Under the pieces are notes generated by a model, which was not told the DNA's origin, did no database searches, and saw nothing but the letters and a program-made list of their open reading frames with translations. Of a stretch of DNA of 37,730 nucleotides, positions 14,151 through 22,716 are shown in pieces. The DNA comes from RPQJ01 sp041910015. Lineage in GTDB: Bacteria > Pseudomonadota > Gammaproteobacteria > Steroidobacterales > Steroidobacteraceae. Positions within the stretch are counted from its first letter, which is position 1; each line of letters begins with the position of its first letter. A program made the translations under genes and the position numbers. The stretch is from contig JAYRRR010000003.1 in the NCBI GenBank assembly GCA_041910015.1, positions 1 to 37,730 of the forward strand. Reading direction: 5' to 3'.

Positions 14151-16205
14151 ATGACCACCGCCGCAGATTCCGCCCCCCCGCGCCACTGGACGCTCGAAGT
14201 CGATGCCGGGCGCATCGTCTGGCTCACCCTGGACAAGCCCGGTGCGAGCGCGAACGCGCTGTCGCGACCGGTCATGGAAGAACTGGACGAACACCTCGCC
14301 GAGGTCGAGCGACGGCAACCGCTCGGGCTGGTGATCGCGTCCGCCAAGACTGGCTTCATCGCAGGTGCGGACATCGCCGAATTCGCGCAGGTGTCCACGC
14401 CGTCAGAAGCCGTGCCGTGGATCCGCGCCGCGCACGGCGTGCTGCGGCGGCTCGCGGACTTTCCCTTTCCCACGGTCGCCGCGATCAACGGCTACGCGCT
14501 CGGCGGCGGGCTGGAACTCGCGCTGGCCTGCCGGTACCGGGTCTGCGCCGACGACCCGAAGCTGACTCTCGGCCTGCCCGAGGTCCTGCTCGGCATCCAC
14601 CCGGGGTTCGGCGGCACGGTACGCGCCGTGCAGCTCCTCGGCGTCACAAAAGCCATGGACCTGATGCTGACGGGCAGGAACCTGCGCCCCCACCAGGCGC
14701 TCGCGATCGGGCTCGTCGACGCCGTCGTGCCTCCGGCGCAGCTTCACGAAGCGGCGAGGCGGTTTCTGACGCAACGGCCGGCCGCGCGCCGCGCGCCGTT
14801 CGCTCAGCGGTTGCTTGGCCTGCCGCTCGTGCGGAGCCTGGTGGCGGGCAGGGTCGAGCAGCAGGTCGCACGCAAAGTGCGTCGCGAGCACTATCCCGCG
14901 CCCTACGCTCTCGTCGACCTCTGGCGCCGACACGGCGCAGATCCGCGCACGGCCTACGAGGCCGAGGCGCAGTCCGTCGCGAACCTGGTGTGCACGCAAA
15001 CCTCACGCAACCTCGTGCGGGCGTTCTTCCTGCGGGAGCGACTCAAGGGTCTCGGCGGCCATGACTTGCCCCGGGGCGGCCGGGTTCACGTCGTCGGCGC
15101 GGGTGTCATGGGAGGCGACATCGCCGCCTGGTGCGCCGTGCGGGGGTTCGACGTGACGCTGCAGGACCGCGCGCAGGAGTTCCTGCAGCCCGCCCTCGAC
15201 CGTGCGGCCGCGTTGTTCGCGAAGCGCGCGAAGACGCCCGCGCGGCTCGAGGAGTACCGGGCGCGGCTGCGCGGCGATGTCGCGGGCGCCGGCGTCGGGC
15301 AGGCCGACGTCGTGATCGAGGCGATCCACGAAGACGCGGACGCCAAGCGCGAGCTCTACGCGCGACTCGAACCTCGCCTCAAGCCGGGCGCGCTCCTCGC
15401 CACCAACACCTCGAGCCTCATGCTCGAGTCGCTCGGCGCGGGTCTGGCGCAGCCGTCGCGGCTGGTCGGACTGCATTTTTTCAATCCGGTCGCACAGATG
15501 GCCCTGGTCGAAGTGGTCGAGTCCGCGGTGACGGACCCGCGGGCCACGGCCGCCGCGCTCGCATTCACGAGCGCCCTCGATCGCCTGCCGTTGCCGTGCC
15601 GCAGCGCGCCCGGCTTCCTGGTCAACCGCGTGCTGATGCCCTACATGACCGAGGCGATGCTCGCGGCCCACGAAGGGGTACCGCTCGCGCTGATCGACGC
15701 AGCGGCAGTGAGTTTCGGGATGCCCATGGGCCCGATCGAACTTGCCGACATCGTCGGGCTCGACGTCTGCCTGCAGGTCGGCCGCATCCTCGCCGCCAGG
15801 TTTGGCGGCCCGGCGCCCGACGCCGTCGCGCCGCTGGTCGAGGCCGGCAAGCTCGGCCGGAAGACCGGCCACGGCCTCTACGAATGGCGGGACGGCCACG
15901 CCGTGAAGCCGCCGGTGGCAGCCGACGCGCGGGCACCTGCCGACCTGCAGGACCGGCTCATGCTCGCGCAGGTCAACGAGGCGATGGCCGTGCTACGGGA
16001 GGGCGTCGTGGCCGATGCCGATCTGGTCGACGCCGGCATCATCTTCGGGTCCGGCTTTGCGCCGTTTCGTGGTGGCCCGCTGCGGTACGCGCGCGAGCGT
16101 GGCATCGACGAAGTCGTCGCAACCCTCGACAGGCTCGCGGCGCGTCACGGCGCGAGATTCCGGCCGGACCCCGGCTGGCAGACGTTCGGATCCGGAACCG
16201 CGTGA
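14151..16205 (+). CDS. Multifunctional fatty-acid oxidation protein, FadJ/FadB alpha-subunit type
   Basis: A 684-residue fusion of enoyl-CoA hydratase and L-3-hydroxyacyl-CoA dehydrogenase. The hydratase half has oxyanion-hole motif GADIAEF (about 72-78) and both acid-base glutamates, E122 (GGGLELAL) and E144 (LGLPEVLLGIHPG). The linker ERLKGLGGHD leads to the NAD-binding fold with VGAGVMGG (about 315-322), the catalytic H442 in GLHFFNPV, and the C-terminal helical domain PGFLVNRVLMPY. It is slightly shorter than E. coli FadJ (714). The ATG at 14151 follows GGAGGG; a longer in-frame reading upstream is antisense noise. The usual thiolase partner (fadI/fadA) is not nearby. It probably performs two steps of beta-oxidation of imported or degradation-derived acyl-CoAs. 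Confidence 0.92.
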   Translation: MTTAADSAPPRHWTLEVDAGRIVWLTLDKPGASANALSRPVMEELDEHLAEVERRQPLGLVIASAKTGFIAGADIAEFAQVSTPSEAVPWIRAAHGVLRRLADFPFPTVAAINGYALGGGLELALACRYRVCADDPKLTLGLPEVLLGIHPGFGGTVRAVQLLGVTKAMDLMLTGRNLRPHQALAIGLVDAVVPPAQLHEAARRFLTQRPAARRAPFAQRLLGLPLVRSLVAGRVEQQVARKVRREHYPAPYALVDLWRRHGADPRTAYEAEAQSVANLVCTQTSRNLVRAFFLRERLKGLGGHDLPRGGRVHVVGAGVMGGDIAAWCAVRGFDVTLQDRAQEFLQPALDRAAALFAKRAKTPARLEEYRARLRGDVAGAGVGQADVVIEAIHEDADAKRELYARLEPRLKPGALLATNTSSLMLESLGAGLAQPSRLVGLHFFNPVAQMALVEVVESAVTDPRATAAALAFTSALDRLPLPCRSAPGFLVNRVLMPYMTEAMLAAHEGVPLALIDAAAVSFGMPMGPIELADIVGLDVCLQVGRILAARFGGPAPDAVAPLVEAGKLGRKTGHGLYEWRDGHAVKPPVAADARAPADLQDRLMLAQVNEAMAVLREGVVADADLVDAGIIFGSGFAPFRGGPLRYARERGIDEVVATLDRLAARHGARFRPDPGWQTFGSGTA

Positions 16206-16238
16206 TATCATCTGGAATCTTTTGCCACTGCCTTCCGC

Positions 16239-17318
16239 ATGAGCAGCGAGCGCGACGTTGACCTGAGATTCCTGCGGGCATTCTCGCCGCTGGACGGACT
16301 CAAGAACGAGAACCTGCGGGCCCTCGCGCGCAAGACCACCGTTCGCGAGCTCGGCCAGGGACGTCTGCTGTTCAAGGAAGGCGACACCGACAAGCGCACC
16401 TACTACCTGGTGACCGGCACGGTCGAGTTCATGACCAACGGCCGTGTCGTCGGAACGGTGCGTGGCGGCACGCCGGACGCGCGTCACCCGCTCGCGCCTG
16501 TCCTGCCGCGTCGCTGCGTGGCGCGCGTCGCTTCCGACCGCATCGAGTACATCGTGATCGACAGCGACATGCTCGACGTGCTGCTGACCTGGGACCAGAC
16601 AGGCCAGTACGAGGTGGGCGAACTGCGCGTCGGGGACGAAGCTGGCGACGACTGGATGACGATCCTGCTGCAGAACGGCGCGTTCCATCGCATCCCGCCG
16701 GCGAACCTGCAGGCCGTCTTCCTGCGCATGCAGCGCATGAACCACGTGGCGGGCGACGTCATCATCCGTCAGGGCGATGAAGGCGACTACTTTTACGTGA
16801 TCGTCGAGGGCCGCTGCGTGGTCAGCCGCGAAACGCCGCTGAACCGAGAGGGCATCCGGCTCGCCGAACTCGGCAAGGGCGAGTCCTTCGGCGAGGAAGC
16901 GCTGATCTCCGGCGCGCGACGCAACGCGACCGTGTCGATGCTGACCGACGGCTCGCTGATGCGACTCGGCAAAGACGACTTCACCACGCTGCTCAACGAG
17001 CCGATGCTGCAGTGGGTCGACTACGAGCAGGCACGGCAGGTCGTCGCGGGCGGCGGCACGTGGATCGACGTGCGGCTGCCGAGCGAGTTCGAGCACTGCC
17101 ACCTCGAGCCTTCGCTCAACGTGCCGCTCTATTTCATCCGTCTCAAGCTCAAGACGCTGGACCCGGCGGTGCGCTACGTCGTCGTTTGCGACAACGGTCG
17201 CCGCAGCTCGGCCGCCGCCTACATCCTCAACGAGCGCGGTTTCGACGCTTGCGTGCTGCGCGGCGGCATCGGTGCGACCGATATCGCCGACGCGCTGATC
17301 CGCACAGGCGACTCCTGA
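16239..17318 (+). CDS. Double cyclic-nucleotide-binding domain plus rhodanese fusion protein
   Basis: A 359-residue cytosolic protein with three parts. The first cNMP-binding-like domain (about 14-125) is degenerate, with no FGExAL phosphate cassette. The second (about 145-250) has the cassette FGEEALISGARRNATV (217-232) with E219-E220 and R228. A rhodanese domain (about 258-355) has the loop cysteine C317 in VVCDNGRRSSAAAYIL. There is no DNA-binding helix-turn-helix, so it is not a CRP regulator. It may couple nucleotide signalling to sulfur transfer or cysteine-persulfide chemistry (inference). The gene is monocistronic and convergent with pilZ across a GC hairpin. Confidence 0.88.
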   Translation: MSSERDVDLRFLRAFSPLDGLKNENLRALARKTTVRELGQGRLLFKEGDTDKRTYYLVTGTVEFMTNGRVVGTVRGGTPDARHPLAPVLPRRCVARVASDRIEYIVIDSDMLDVLLTWDQTGQYEVGELRVGDEAGDDWMTILLQNGAFHRIPPANLQAVFLRMQRMNHVAGDVIIRQGDEGDYFYVIVEGRCVVSRETPLNREGIRLAELGKGESFGEEALISGARRNATVSMLTDGSLMRLGKDDFTTLLNEPMLQWVDYEQARQVVAGGGTWIDVRLPSEFEHCHLEPSLNVPLYFIRLKLKTLDPAVRYVVVCDNGRRSSAAAYILNERGFDACVLRGGIGATDIADALIRTGDS

Positions 17319-17389
17319 TCCCGTCGGCTGGCTGCCGCAGGGCACGGCGACGCCCTTCCACGACGTCCGCAGCCGGAAGGCGACGGGGC

Positions 17390-17409
17390 CGCCCGGAGAC
17401 GGCCGGGCG
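17390..17409. terminator. GC hairpin between convergent genes
   Basis: CGCCCGG and CCGGGCG form a perfect 7-base stem with a 6-base loop, directly beyond the pilZ stop and 72 bases after the cNMP-rhodanese stop. No T-tract follows on either strand, so intrinsic termination would be weak; it could end both transcripts. Confidence 0.35.
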
Positions 17410-17775
17410 CTACATGGTATGGGTTGGCTTGTCCCCGCCCAGCGCTCCCGCGAGGTAGGCCTCGATCTTGCGCTGGGTATTGCCGCGGTCCTGCTCGCTG
17501 AACTGCACGCCGATGCCCGCCGTGCGCTTGCCCTGCGCGCCCTTCGGTGTCATCCAGATCACGCGTCCGGCGACCGGCAGTTTCTCGTCCTCGCCCATCA
17601 GGTTCAGCAGCATGAACACCTCGTCGCCGAGGCGGTAGTTGCTGCTCGTGGGAATGAACAGACCGCCGTTCTTCACGAACGGCATGTAGGCCAGGTACAA
17701 CGCGCTCTTGTCCTTGATGGTGAGCGTCAGCAGTCCCGGCTTGTTCGGCTGTCGCGGCGCGTGGGCAGGGCTCAT
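17410..17775 (-). CDS. pilZ: PilZ-domain protein (type IV pilus PilZ type)
   Basis: A 121-residue single PilZ domain, the last gene of the fab-holB operon, as in Pseudomonas and Xanthomonas where pilZ follows holB. It has the KNGGLFIPT turn (about 35-43), the GDEVFMLLNL strand and a typical RVIWMTPKG segment. The N-terminal RxxxR motif needed to bind cyclic di-GMP is absent, as in true PilZ of type IV pili, which acts through PilB and FimX-like partners. The start at 17775 lies 16 bases after the holB stop. The symbol is based on domain, length and position; no pilus genes are in the window. Confidence 0.87.
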   Translation of the reverse strand: MSPAHAPRQPNKPGLLTLTIKDKSALYLAYMPFVKNGGLFIPTSSNYRLGDEVFMLLNLMGEDEKLPVAGRVIWMTPKGAQGKRTAGIGVQFSEQDRGNTQRKIEAYLAGALGGDKPTHTM

Positions 17776-17791
17776 CTCGATGACTGCTCCG

Positions 17792-18850
17792 TCAACGGGG
17801 CCGCAGCGCCGCCCGCAGATCCAGCAGCAGCATCTCGACCACCAGGGGCGGGGACACCGAGCCTCCTTCGAGCAGGCGGCGGGCCTCGCGCAGGCGATCC
17901 AGCACCTGGAACGCCGCGGTTATGTTCAACTCGGCCGCTGCCCTTTGCAAGGGCAACCCGGCGCGAAACGTGAGTCCCGTCTCGGCGTCGAGGCCGATTC
18001 CGCGTCGCAACGCTGCCCCGAGCCACCCCTCCAGCCAGTCGAGACGCGTAGCAAGGCCCTCCCCCTGCATCTCGTCGGCGGCGCGGGTCACGTCGATGCG
18101 GTCGGTCAGCAAGGCGTCGAGCAGGCCGGCCATCTGCTGCTCGAGGCCGTCGAAATGCTCCGCCAGGGCGAGTGCCTTCACTGGCGCACCGCCGGCGACG
18201 TCGAGCAGGCGCGGCGACGCTTCGCCGCCGAGTGCATCGCTCAGCCAGCGCAGCGCCGCGCCGGCATCCGGACGGGCGATCTCGATGCGCTGGCACCGGC
18301 TCCGCAGGGTCGGCAGCAGCGCGGACGGGCGCGCCGTGACGAGGACCAGCAGCGTGCGCGGCGCGGGCTCCTCGAGGGTCTTGAGCAGCGCATTCTGCGC
18401 CGACGTCGTCATCCTTGCGGCCGGGACGAGGATGGCGACGCGGTAACCGCGGCGCAGACTGGTCATCGCGAGCTGTTCGCACAGGTCGCGAACCTGGTCG
18501 ATGCCGATGGATTTCCTGTCCTTCCCGGTTTCCGGGTCCACCAGCAGGCGCACCCAGTGCACGTCCGGATGCGTGCCCGCGCGCGAAAGACGGCATTCGG
18601 CACAGTGCCCGCAGGCTTCGAAACACTCGCCGCGTGCCGAGCACAGGAGCGCTGCCGCGAGCGCCGACGCGAACCGTTCCTTGCCGACGCCGGCCGGGCC
18701 CTGCAGCAGCAACCCGTGCGGCAGGCGCCCCGCCGCAAGCGCCGCCCCCAGATTGTCACGCGCGTGCGCGTGCCATGGCAGGAAGTCGATCGATGGCGGG
18801 GCAGACCCGTCGTCGCCTGCCGCTGCACGTTCCGCCGCGTCGTCGTTCAT
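17792..18850 (-). CDS. holB: DNA polymerase III delta' subunit
   Basis: A 352-residue clamp-loader subunit. The P-loop-like GPAGVGKE (51-58) lies in the AAA+ domain. The zinc module uses C80, C83 and C86 plus C70 or C76 (ECFEACGHCAEC). Sensor 1 region motifs NALLKTLEEP and RPSALLPTLRSRCQ follow, with the delta' lid sequence. It loads the beta clamp with gamma/tau and delta. Its ATG (18848-18850) overlaps the tmk stop as ATGA, so the two are translationally coupled; the frame is open far upstream, but that is the antisense of tmk and mltG. The C-terminal domain (about 215-352) is helical, as expected. Confidence 0.93.
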   Translation of the reverse strand: MNDDAAERAAAGDDGSAPPSIDFLPWHAHARDNLGAALAAGRLPHGLLLQGPAGVGKERFASALAAALLCSARGECFEACGHCAECRLSRAGTHPDVHWVRLLVDPETGKDRKSIGIDQVRDLCEQLAMTSLRRGYRVAILVPAARMTTSAQNALLKTLEEPAPRTLLVLVTARPSALLPTLRSRCQRIEIARPDAGAALRWLSDALGGEASPRLLDVAGGAPVKALALAEHFDGLEQQMAGLLDALLTDRIDVTRAADEMQGEGLATRLDWLEGWLGAALRRGIGLDAETGLTFRAGLPLQRAAAELNITAAFQVLDRLREARRLLEGGSVSPPLVVEMLLLDLRAALRPR

Positions 18851-19512
18851 GCGCGGTTGTCCCGGACGCCGAGCGATTCCAGCGCGTCGCGCACGTCCGC
18901 CTCGACTCGTTCGGGCGCACGGCCGGCATCGACCACGCGGAAGCGGCCGGGTTCGCGCGCCGCGCGTTCGAGATAGACCTGCCGCACCCGCTCGAAGAAC
19001 TCGACGCGTTCGGTCTCGAACCGGTCCGGTCCGTCGCCGCCATTGCGCGCACGGGCCCGGCTCATGCCGATCTCGACCGGCGCGTCCAGCAGCAGCGTCA
19101 GGTCGGGTTGCCGTCGTGGATGGACGATGCGGACGAGCGCGTCGATGTCGGCCGTGGCCATGCCGCGACCGCCGCCCTGGTAGGCATACGTCGCGTCGCT
19201 GAAACGGTCGCAGAGCACCCACGCGCCGCGCGCGATGGCGGGCTCGATGAGGGTCGCCAGATGACTTGCGCGTGCCGCGAACATCAGCAGCAATTCGCAG
19301 GATGGCGGCATGGCTTCGTCCGAACGCTGCAGCAGCAACTCGCGCAGCCGCTCCGCGCGCGGCGTGCCCCCCGGCTCGCGCGTCTGCACGATCTCGAGCC
19401 CGCAGGCGCGCAGCCACTGCGCTGCGCGTCCGACCTGCGTTGTCTTGCCGACGCCTTCGCCACCTTCGAACGTGATGAACCGGCCGGTCACGCGAGCCCC
19501 TTCTGTCGTCAT
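18847..19512 (-). CDS. tmk: Thymidylate kinase
   Basis: A 221-residue dTMP kinase supplying dTDP for DNA synthesis. The P-loop is FEGGEGVGKTT (15-25). The dTMP-binding TREPGGTP (44-51) and the DRFSDATYAYQGGGRG segment complete the site. Length is close to the usual 210. The ATG at 19512 overlaps the mltG stop by 4 bases; an alternative in-frame GTG at residue 8 would start closer to the conserved GRFITFEG. It sits between mltG and holB, the classical gammaproteobacterial order. Confidence 0.94.
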   Translation of the reverse strand: MTTEGARVTGRFITFEGGEGVGKTTQVGRAAQWLRACGLEIVQTREPGGTPRAERLRELLLQRSDEAMPPSCELLLMFAARASHLATLIEPAIARGAWVLCDRFSDATYAYQGGGRGMATADIDALVRIVHPRRQPDLTLLLDAPVEIGMSRARARNGGDGPDRFETERVEFFERVRQVYLERAAREPGRFRVVDAGRAPERVEADVRDALESLGVRDNRA

Positions 19513-20537
19513 GGCGAGATCTGCCGGCGGTACCGCGCCAGGTATTTCCCGACCGCCGCCTCGTGCTCCGCCAGCGTCTTCGAGAACACGTGCGAGCCGT
19601 CGCCCAGTCCGGTCGCGACGAAGAAGATCTCGCCACGCTCGTCGGGTTGCACCGCGGCACGCAGCGAACCGGTTCCGGGCAGCGCGATCGGGGTGGGCGG
19701 CAGACCCGTCCGCGTGTAGGTATTGTACGGGCCGTCGCGCTCGAGGTCGGCACGTCGGAGGTTGCCGTCGAATGCGGCGCCGAGACCGTAGATGACTGTC
19801 GGGTCGGTCTGCAACCGCATGCCGCGGCGCAGACGCTCGACGAACACGCCGGCGATGCGCGGCCGCTCGTCAGCGAGGCCGGTCTCGCGTTCGACGATCG
19901 AGGCGAGGATCAGCGCTTCGTAGGCGTCGTGCAGCGGCAGGTCCTGCCGGCGGGCCTGCCAGGCGGCGTCGACTTCCCTGCGCATGCGGTCGCGGGCCTG
20001 GCGCAGCAGCTCGAGGTCGCGCGTCCCCTTGCCGAACAGGTAGGTGTCCGGAAAGAACAGTCCCTCGGGATGACGCCCCTCCTCGCCCAGCCGCGCCATG
20101 ACCTCGGCGTCGGACAGGTCGCGCGTCGCGTGATCGAGCGTCGGCTGGTTGGCGAGCGCCTGGCGCAATTCAGCGAAGGTCCAGCCTTCCACGATCGTGA
20201 CCGAGTGCTGCACGACGGCCCCGTTCACGAACAGGCGCAGCAGCGTCCGCGGCGTCGTGCCTGCCTCGAGCGCATATTCGCCCGCCCGCATGCGAGCATC
20301 GGCGCCCGTGCAGCGCGCATAGAGCGACAGCAGACGCGGCCGTTGCAGCAGGCCGCGCGCCGCCAGGTCGCGCGCCACCGCCGTGAGCGACTGCCCCGGA
20401 GCGACCTCGACCGTGACCGACTCGGCGCCGATGGCGAGCGGTGCATCGAGCCACGTACGGACATGGAGCAGCGTGCCGACGAGCGCAAGCGCGGCCGCGA
20501 GGACCACGAGCACGACCGCCCGTCGCACGGCCTTCAT
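19509..20537 (-). CDS. mltG: Endolytic murein transglycosylase
   Basis: A 342-residue inner-membrane protein of the YceG family. One N-terminal membrane anchor (about residues 7-25) is followed by a LysM-like region (about 40-110) and the catalytic domain. The catalytic glutamate is E216 in SIVERETG (213-220), and QTDPTVIYGLG and NTYTRTGLPPTPIALPG are further family blocks. It cuts nascent glycan strands and sets peptidoglycan chain length. Stop and start codons overlap those of tmk and pabC. Start is the ATG at 20537. Confidence 0.94.
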   Translation of the reverse strand: MKAVRRAVVLVVLAAALALVGTLLHVRTWLDAPLAIGAESVTVEVAPGQSLTAVARDLAARGLLQRPRLLSLYARCTGADARMRAGEYALEAGTTPRTLLRLFVNGAVVQHSVTIVEGWTFAELRQALANQPTLDHATRDLSDAEVMARLGEEGRHPEGLFFPDTYLFGKGTRDLELLRQARDRMRREVDAAWQARRQDLPLHDAYEALILASIVERETGLADERPRIAGVFVERLRRGMRLQTDPTVIYGLGAAFDGNLRRADLERDGPYNTYTRTGLPPTPIALPGTGSLRAAVQPDERGEIFFVATGLGDGSHVFSKTLAEHEAAVGKYLARYRRQISP

Positions 20538-21355
20538 GCGGCTTCGGCTTCCAGCGCCTCGCGCAGGCGAGGGATCGTCGGACCCGGCGCAAAGGTCTTG
20601 AGCCCCTCGACGAAGCCCACTGGCCGGATGCCACGCACGGCGTTGGTGAGGAAGAACTCGTCGGCACGCTCGATGTCCGCGAGCGTGAACTGCCCGACCT
20701 CGACTTCGATGCCGAGACGGGCAGCCGTGCGCAGCACGACCTCGCGCATCACGCCGGACACGCCGCAGTCGCTGATCTGCGGCGTGAGCAGCCGACCCTT
20801 GCGCACCATGAACAGGTTTGACGCCGTGCCGCTCACGAGCCGGTCGTCCGTCGAGCGCATCAGCCCCTCGTCGACGGCGGGTTCGCGCAATTCGGCGCCC
20901 GCGAGCACCTGCTCGAGCCGGTTCAGGTGCTTGATGCCCGCGAGTCGCGAATTGCGACCGAGACGCGTCTCGCAGACGCGCACGAGCAATGGACGCGACG
21001 CCTCGGCTTCAGACACCTGCTGCGCCGTCGAGTTGACGATGCGCGTGACCGTGGGTTCCGCAGGCGGCGGATAGCCACGCGGGCCCGGTCCGCGCGTGAC
21101 GATCAGCTTGACGACCGCTGCGCCCAGACCTTCGAGCACCTTCTCGCATTCGGCTTCGATCAGGTCGGTCGCGGGCATGGGCATGCCGAGCCGGTGGCAA
21201 CCTTCGGCGAGCCGCGCCATGTGCATCGCGAACCGCTTCACCTTGCCGTCGGATACGCCCATGGTCTCGAACAGGCCGTCGCCGTACTGCAAGCCACGGT
21301 CGTCCGCCGAGATGCCCGCGCCCTCGACTCCATTCACCAGTCTGCGTCCGATCAA
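20534..21355 (-). CDS. pabC: 4-amino-4-deoxychorismate lyase
   Basis: A 273-residue fold-type IV PLP enzyme that releases pyruvate from aminodeoxychorismate to form p-aminobenzoate for folate. The N-terminus has DRGLQYGDGLFETM (19-32), the Schiff-base lysine is K142 in GIKHLNRLEQ, and the phosphate-binding DCGVSGVMRE is near 220. The start is a TTG at 21355 overlapping the pabB stop (TTGA); a GTG six codons later is a possible alternative. Its neighbour pabB supplies its substrate. The order fabF-...-pabC-mltG is typical of gammaproteobacteria. Confidence 0.92.
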   Translation of the reverse strand: MIGRRLVNGVEGAGISADDRGLQYGDGLFETMGVSDGKVKRFAMHMARLAEGCHRLGMPMPATDLIEAECEKVLEGLGAAVVKLIVTRGPGPRGYPPPAEPTVTRIVNSTAQQVSEAEASRPLLVRVCETRLGRNSRLAGIKHLNRLEQVLAGAELREPAVDEGLMRSTDDRLVSGTASNLFMVRKGRLLTPQISDCGVSGVMREVVLRTAARLGIEVEVGQFTLADIERADEFFLTNAVRGIRPVGFVEGLKTFAPGPTIPRLREALEAEAA

Positions 21356-22716
21356 GTCGCTTCTCCCAATGCGCGCAGGATGCCGTCAGCCTTCGCACGC
21401 GTCTCTGCCAGTTCCGCCCCGGGCAGCGAGTCTGCCACGATGCCGGCCCCGGTCCTAAACCCGATCTCGTCCTGCCGCACGGTCAGCGTGCGGATCAGGA
21501 TGTTGAGGTCCATGTTCCCGCCGCGATCCAGATACCCGAGGGAACCGGTGTAGGCATCGCGCGGCTCGCGTTCCAGGTCCGCGAGGAGCTGCATGCACCG
21601 CACCTTCGGGCATCCGGTGATCGTGCCACCGGGGAACACGGCGGCGATCGCCTGGCCCGGAGTGACGTCGTCGCGCAAGGCGCCGCGCACGTTCGAGACG
21701 ATGTGATGCACAGTCGCGTACGTCTCGATGGTCATGTACTCGTCGACGACGACCGTGCCGCCCCGGCAGATGCGGCCGAGGTCGTTGCGCTCGAGGTCGA
21801 CCAGCATCACGTGCTCGGCCCGTTCCTTTTCGTTGAGCCGCAGCTCGTGCTTGAGGGCGGCGTCGGCGTCGGCGTCGCCGCCGCGCGGGCGGGTGCCGGC
21901 AATGGGGCGCGTGCTGGCCCTGCCGCCGCGCAGTTCCAGCAGACGCTCCGGCGATGAACTGAGCACGGCGAACTCGCCCAGGTCGGCCATGGCCGCGAAC
22001 GGCGCGGGGTTGGCCCGGCGCAGGGCGCGGTAGAGATCGACGCGGGTCGCGCCGCGCGCGAGTTGCGCACGCCACGAGCGCGAGAGGTTCGCCTGATAGA
22101 CGTCGCCCCGCGCAATCGCCGCGAGCACTTCGCGCACGCCGTCCTCGAATGCCGCGGGATCCTGCTCGGTAACGGTCGTCGCGAGCTTTGGCGGTGGCTC
22201 GCGGCGCGGTGCGGCGGCGGCGACCGCCATGTCGGCCACGACCTGCGCACGCAACGCCGAAGTCAGCGCCTCGTTCCCGGCGCGGATCGCAACGGCGCCG
22301 GAGCAACGGCTGCGTACCAGCGCGCCCTGCATGCGCCACGCCACGGCCCGCGGCAGGCGCGAGCGCGGCAGCCGCACCGTGGGCTCCACTTCCGCAGCCA
22401 GCTCGTACCCCAGATAGAGAAACCAACCCGAAATGAACGGGACGTCTGCGGGCTCGCCCGACCGGCCATCCGCGACCGCGGCAAACCAGGCGTCGAGCGT
22501 GTCGAGAAACCGTCCGGACGATGTGACGGAAACATCGCCGGCGAGCGAGCCGTCACCCTGCTGCACGAGTCGCGCGCCGGGCAGCGCCAGCAGCAGGTCG
22601 GAGTTGCCGAGAGCCGATGCGCCGCTCACGCTTTCGAGCAGCACGGGGTAACGGTCGGGAAAGCGCTCGTGCAGCGCGAGGAGATCGATGTCGATGCCGG
22701 GGGGCGTCGCGCCCAC
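21352..22716 (-). CDS. pabB: Aminodeoxychorismate synthase component I
   Basis: A 454-residue chorismate-utilising enzyme making aminodeoxychorismate with glutamine-derived ammonia from a PabA subunit not seen here. Core blocks are GDVYQANLSRSW (about 204-215), PIAGTRPRG (271-279), EHVMLVDLERNDLGR, PGGTITGCPKVRCMQ and YTGSLGY. The active-site motif is PIAGT (A273), the form usual in anthranilate synthase. E. coli PabB has PIKGT with a nucleophilic lysine. The pabC neighbour favours PabB over TrpE. The GTG start at 22716 abuts the fabF stop with no spacing. In many relatives pabB is elsewhere in the genome, so its insertion between fabF and pabC is notable. Confidence 0.87.
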   Translation of the reverse strand: MGATPPGIDIDLLALHERFPDRYPVLLESVSGASALGNSDLLLALPGARLVQQGDGSLAGDVSVTSSGRFLDTLDAWFAAVADGRSGEPADVPFISGWFLYLGYELAAEVEPTVRLPRSRLPRAVAWRMQGALVRSRCSGAVAIRAGNEALTSALRAQVVADMAVAAAAPRREPPPKLATTVTEQDPAAFEDGVREVLAAIARGDVYQANLSRSWRAQLARGATRVDLYRALRRANPAPFAAMADLGEFAVLSSSPERLLELRGGRASTRPIAGTRPRGGDADADAALKHELRLNEKERAEHVMLVDLERNDLGRICRGGTVVVDEYMTIETYATVHHIVSNVRGALRDDVTPGQAIAAVFPGGTITGCPKVRCMQLLADLEREPRDAYTGSLGYLDRGGNMDLNILIRTLTVRQDEIGFRTGAGIVADSLPGAELAETRAKADGILRALGEAT

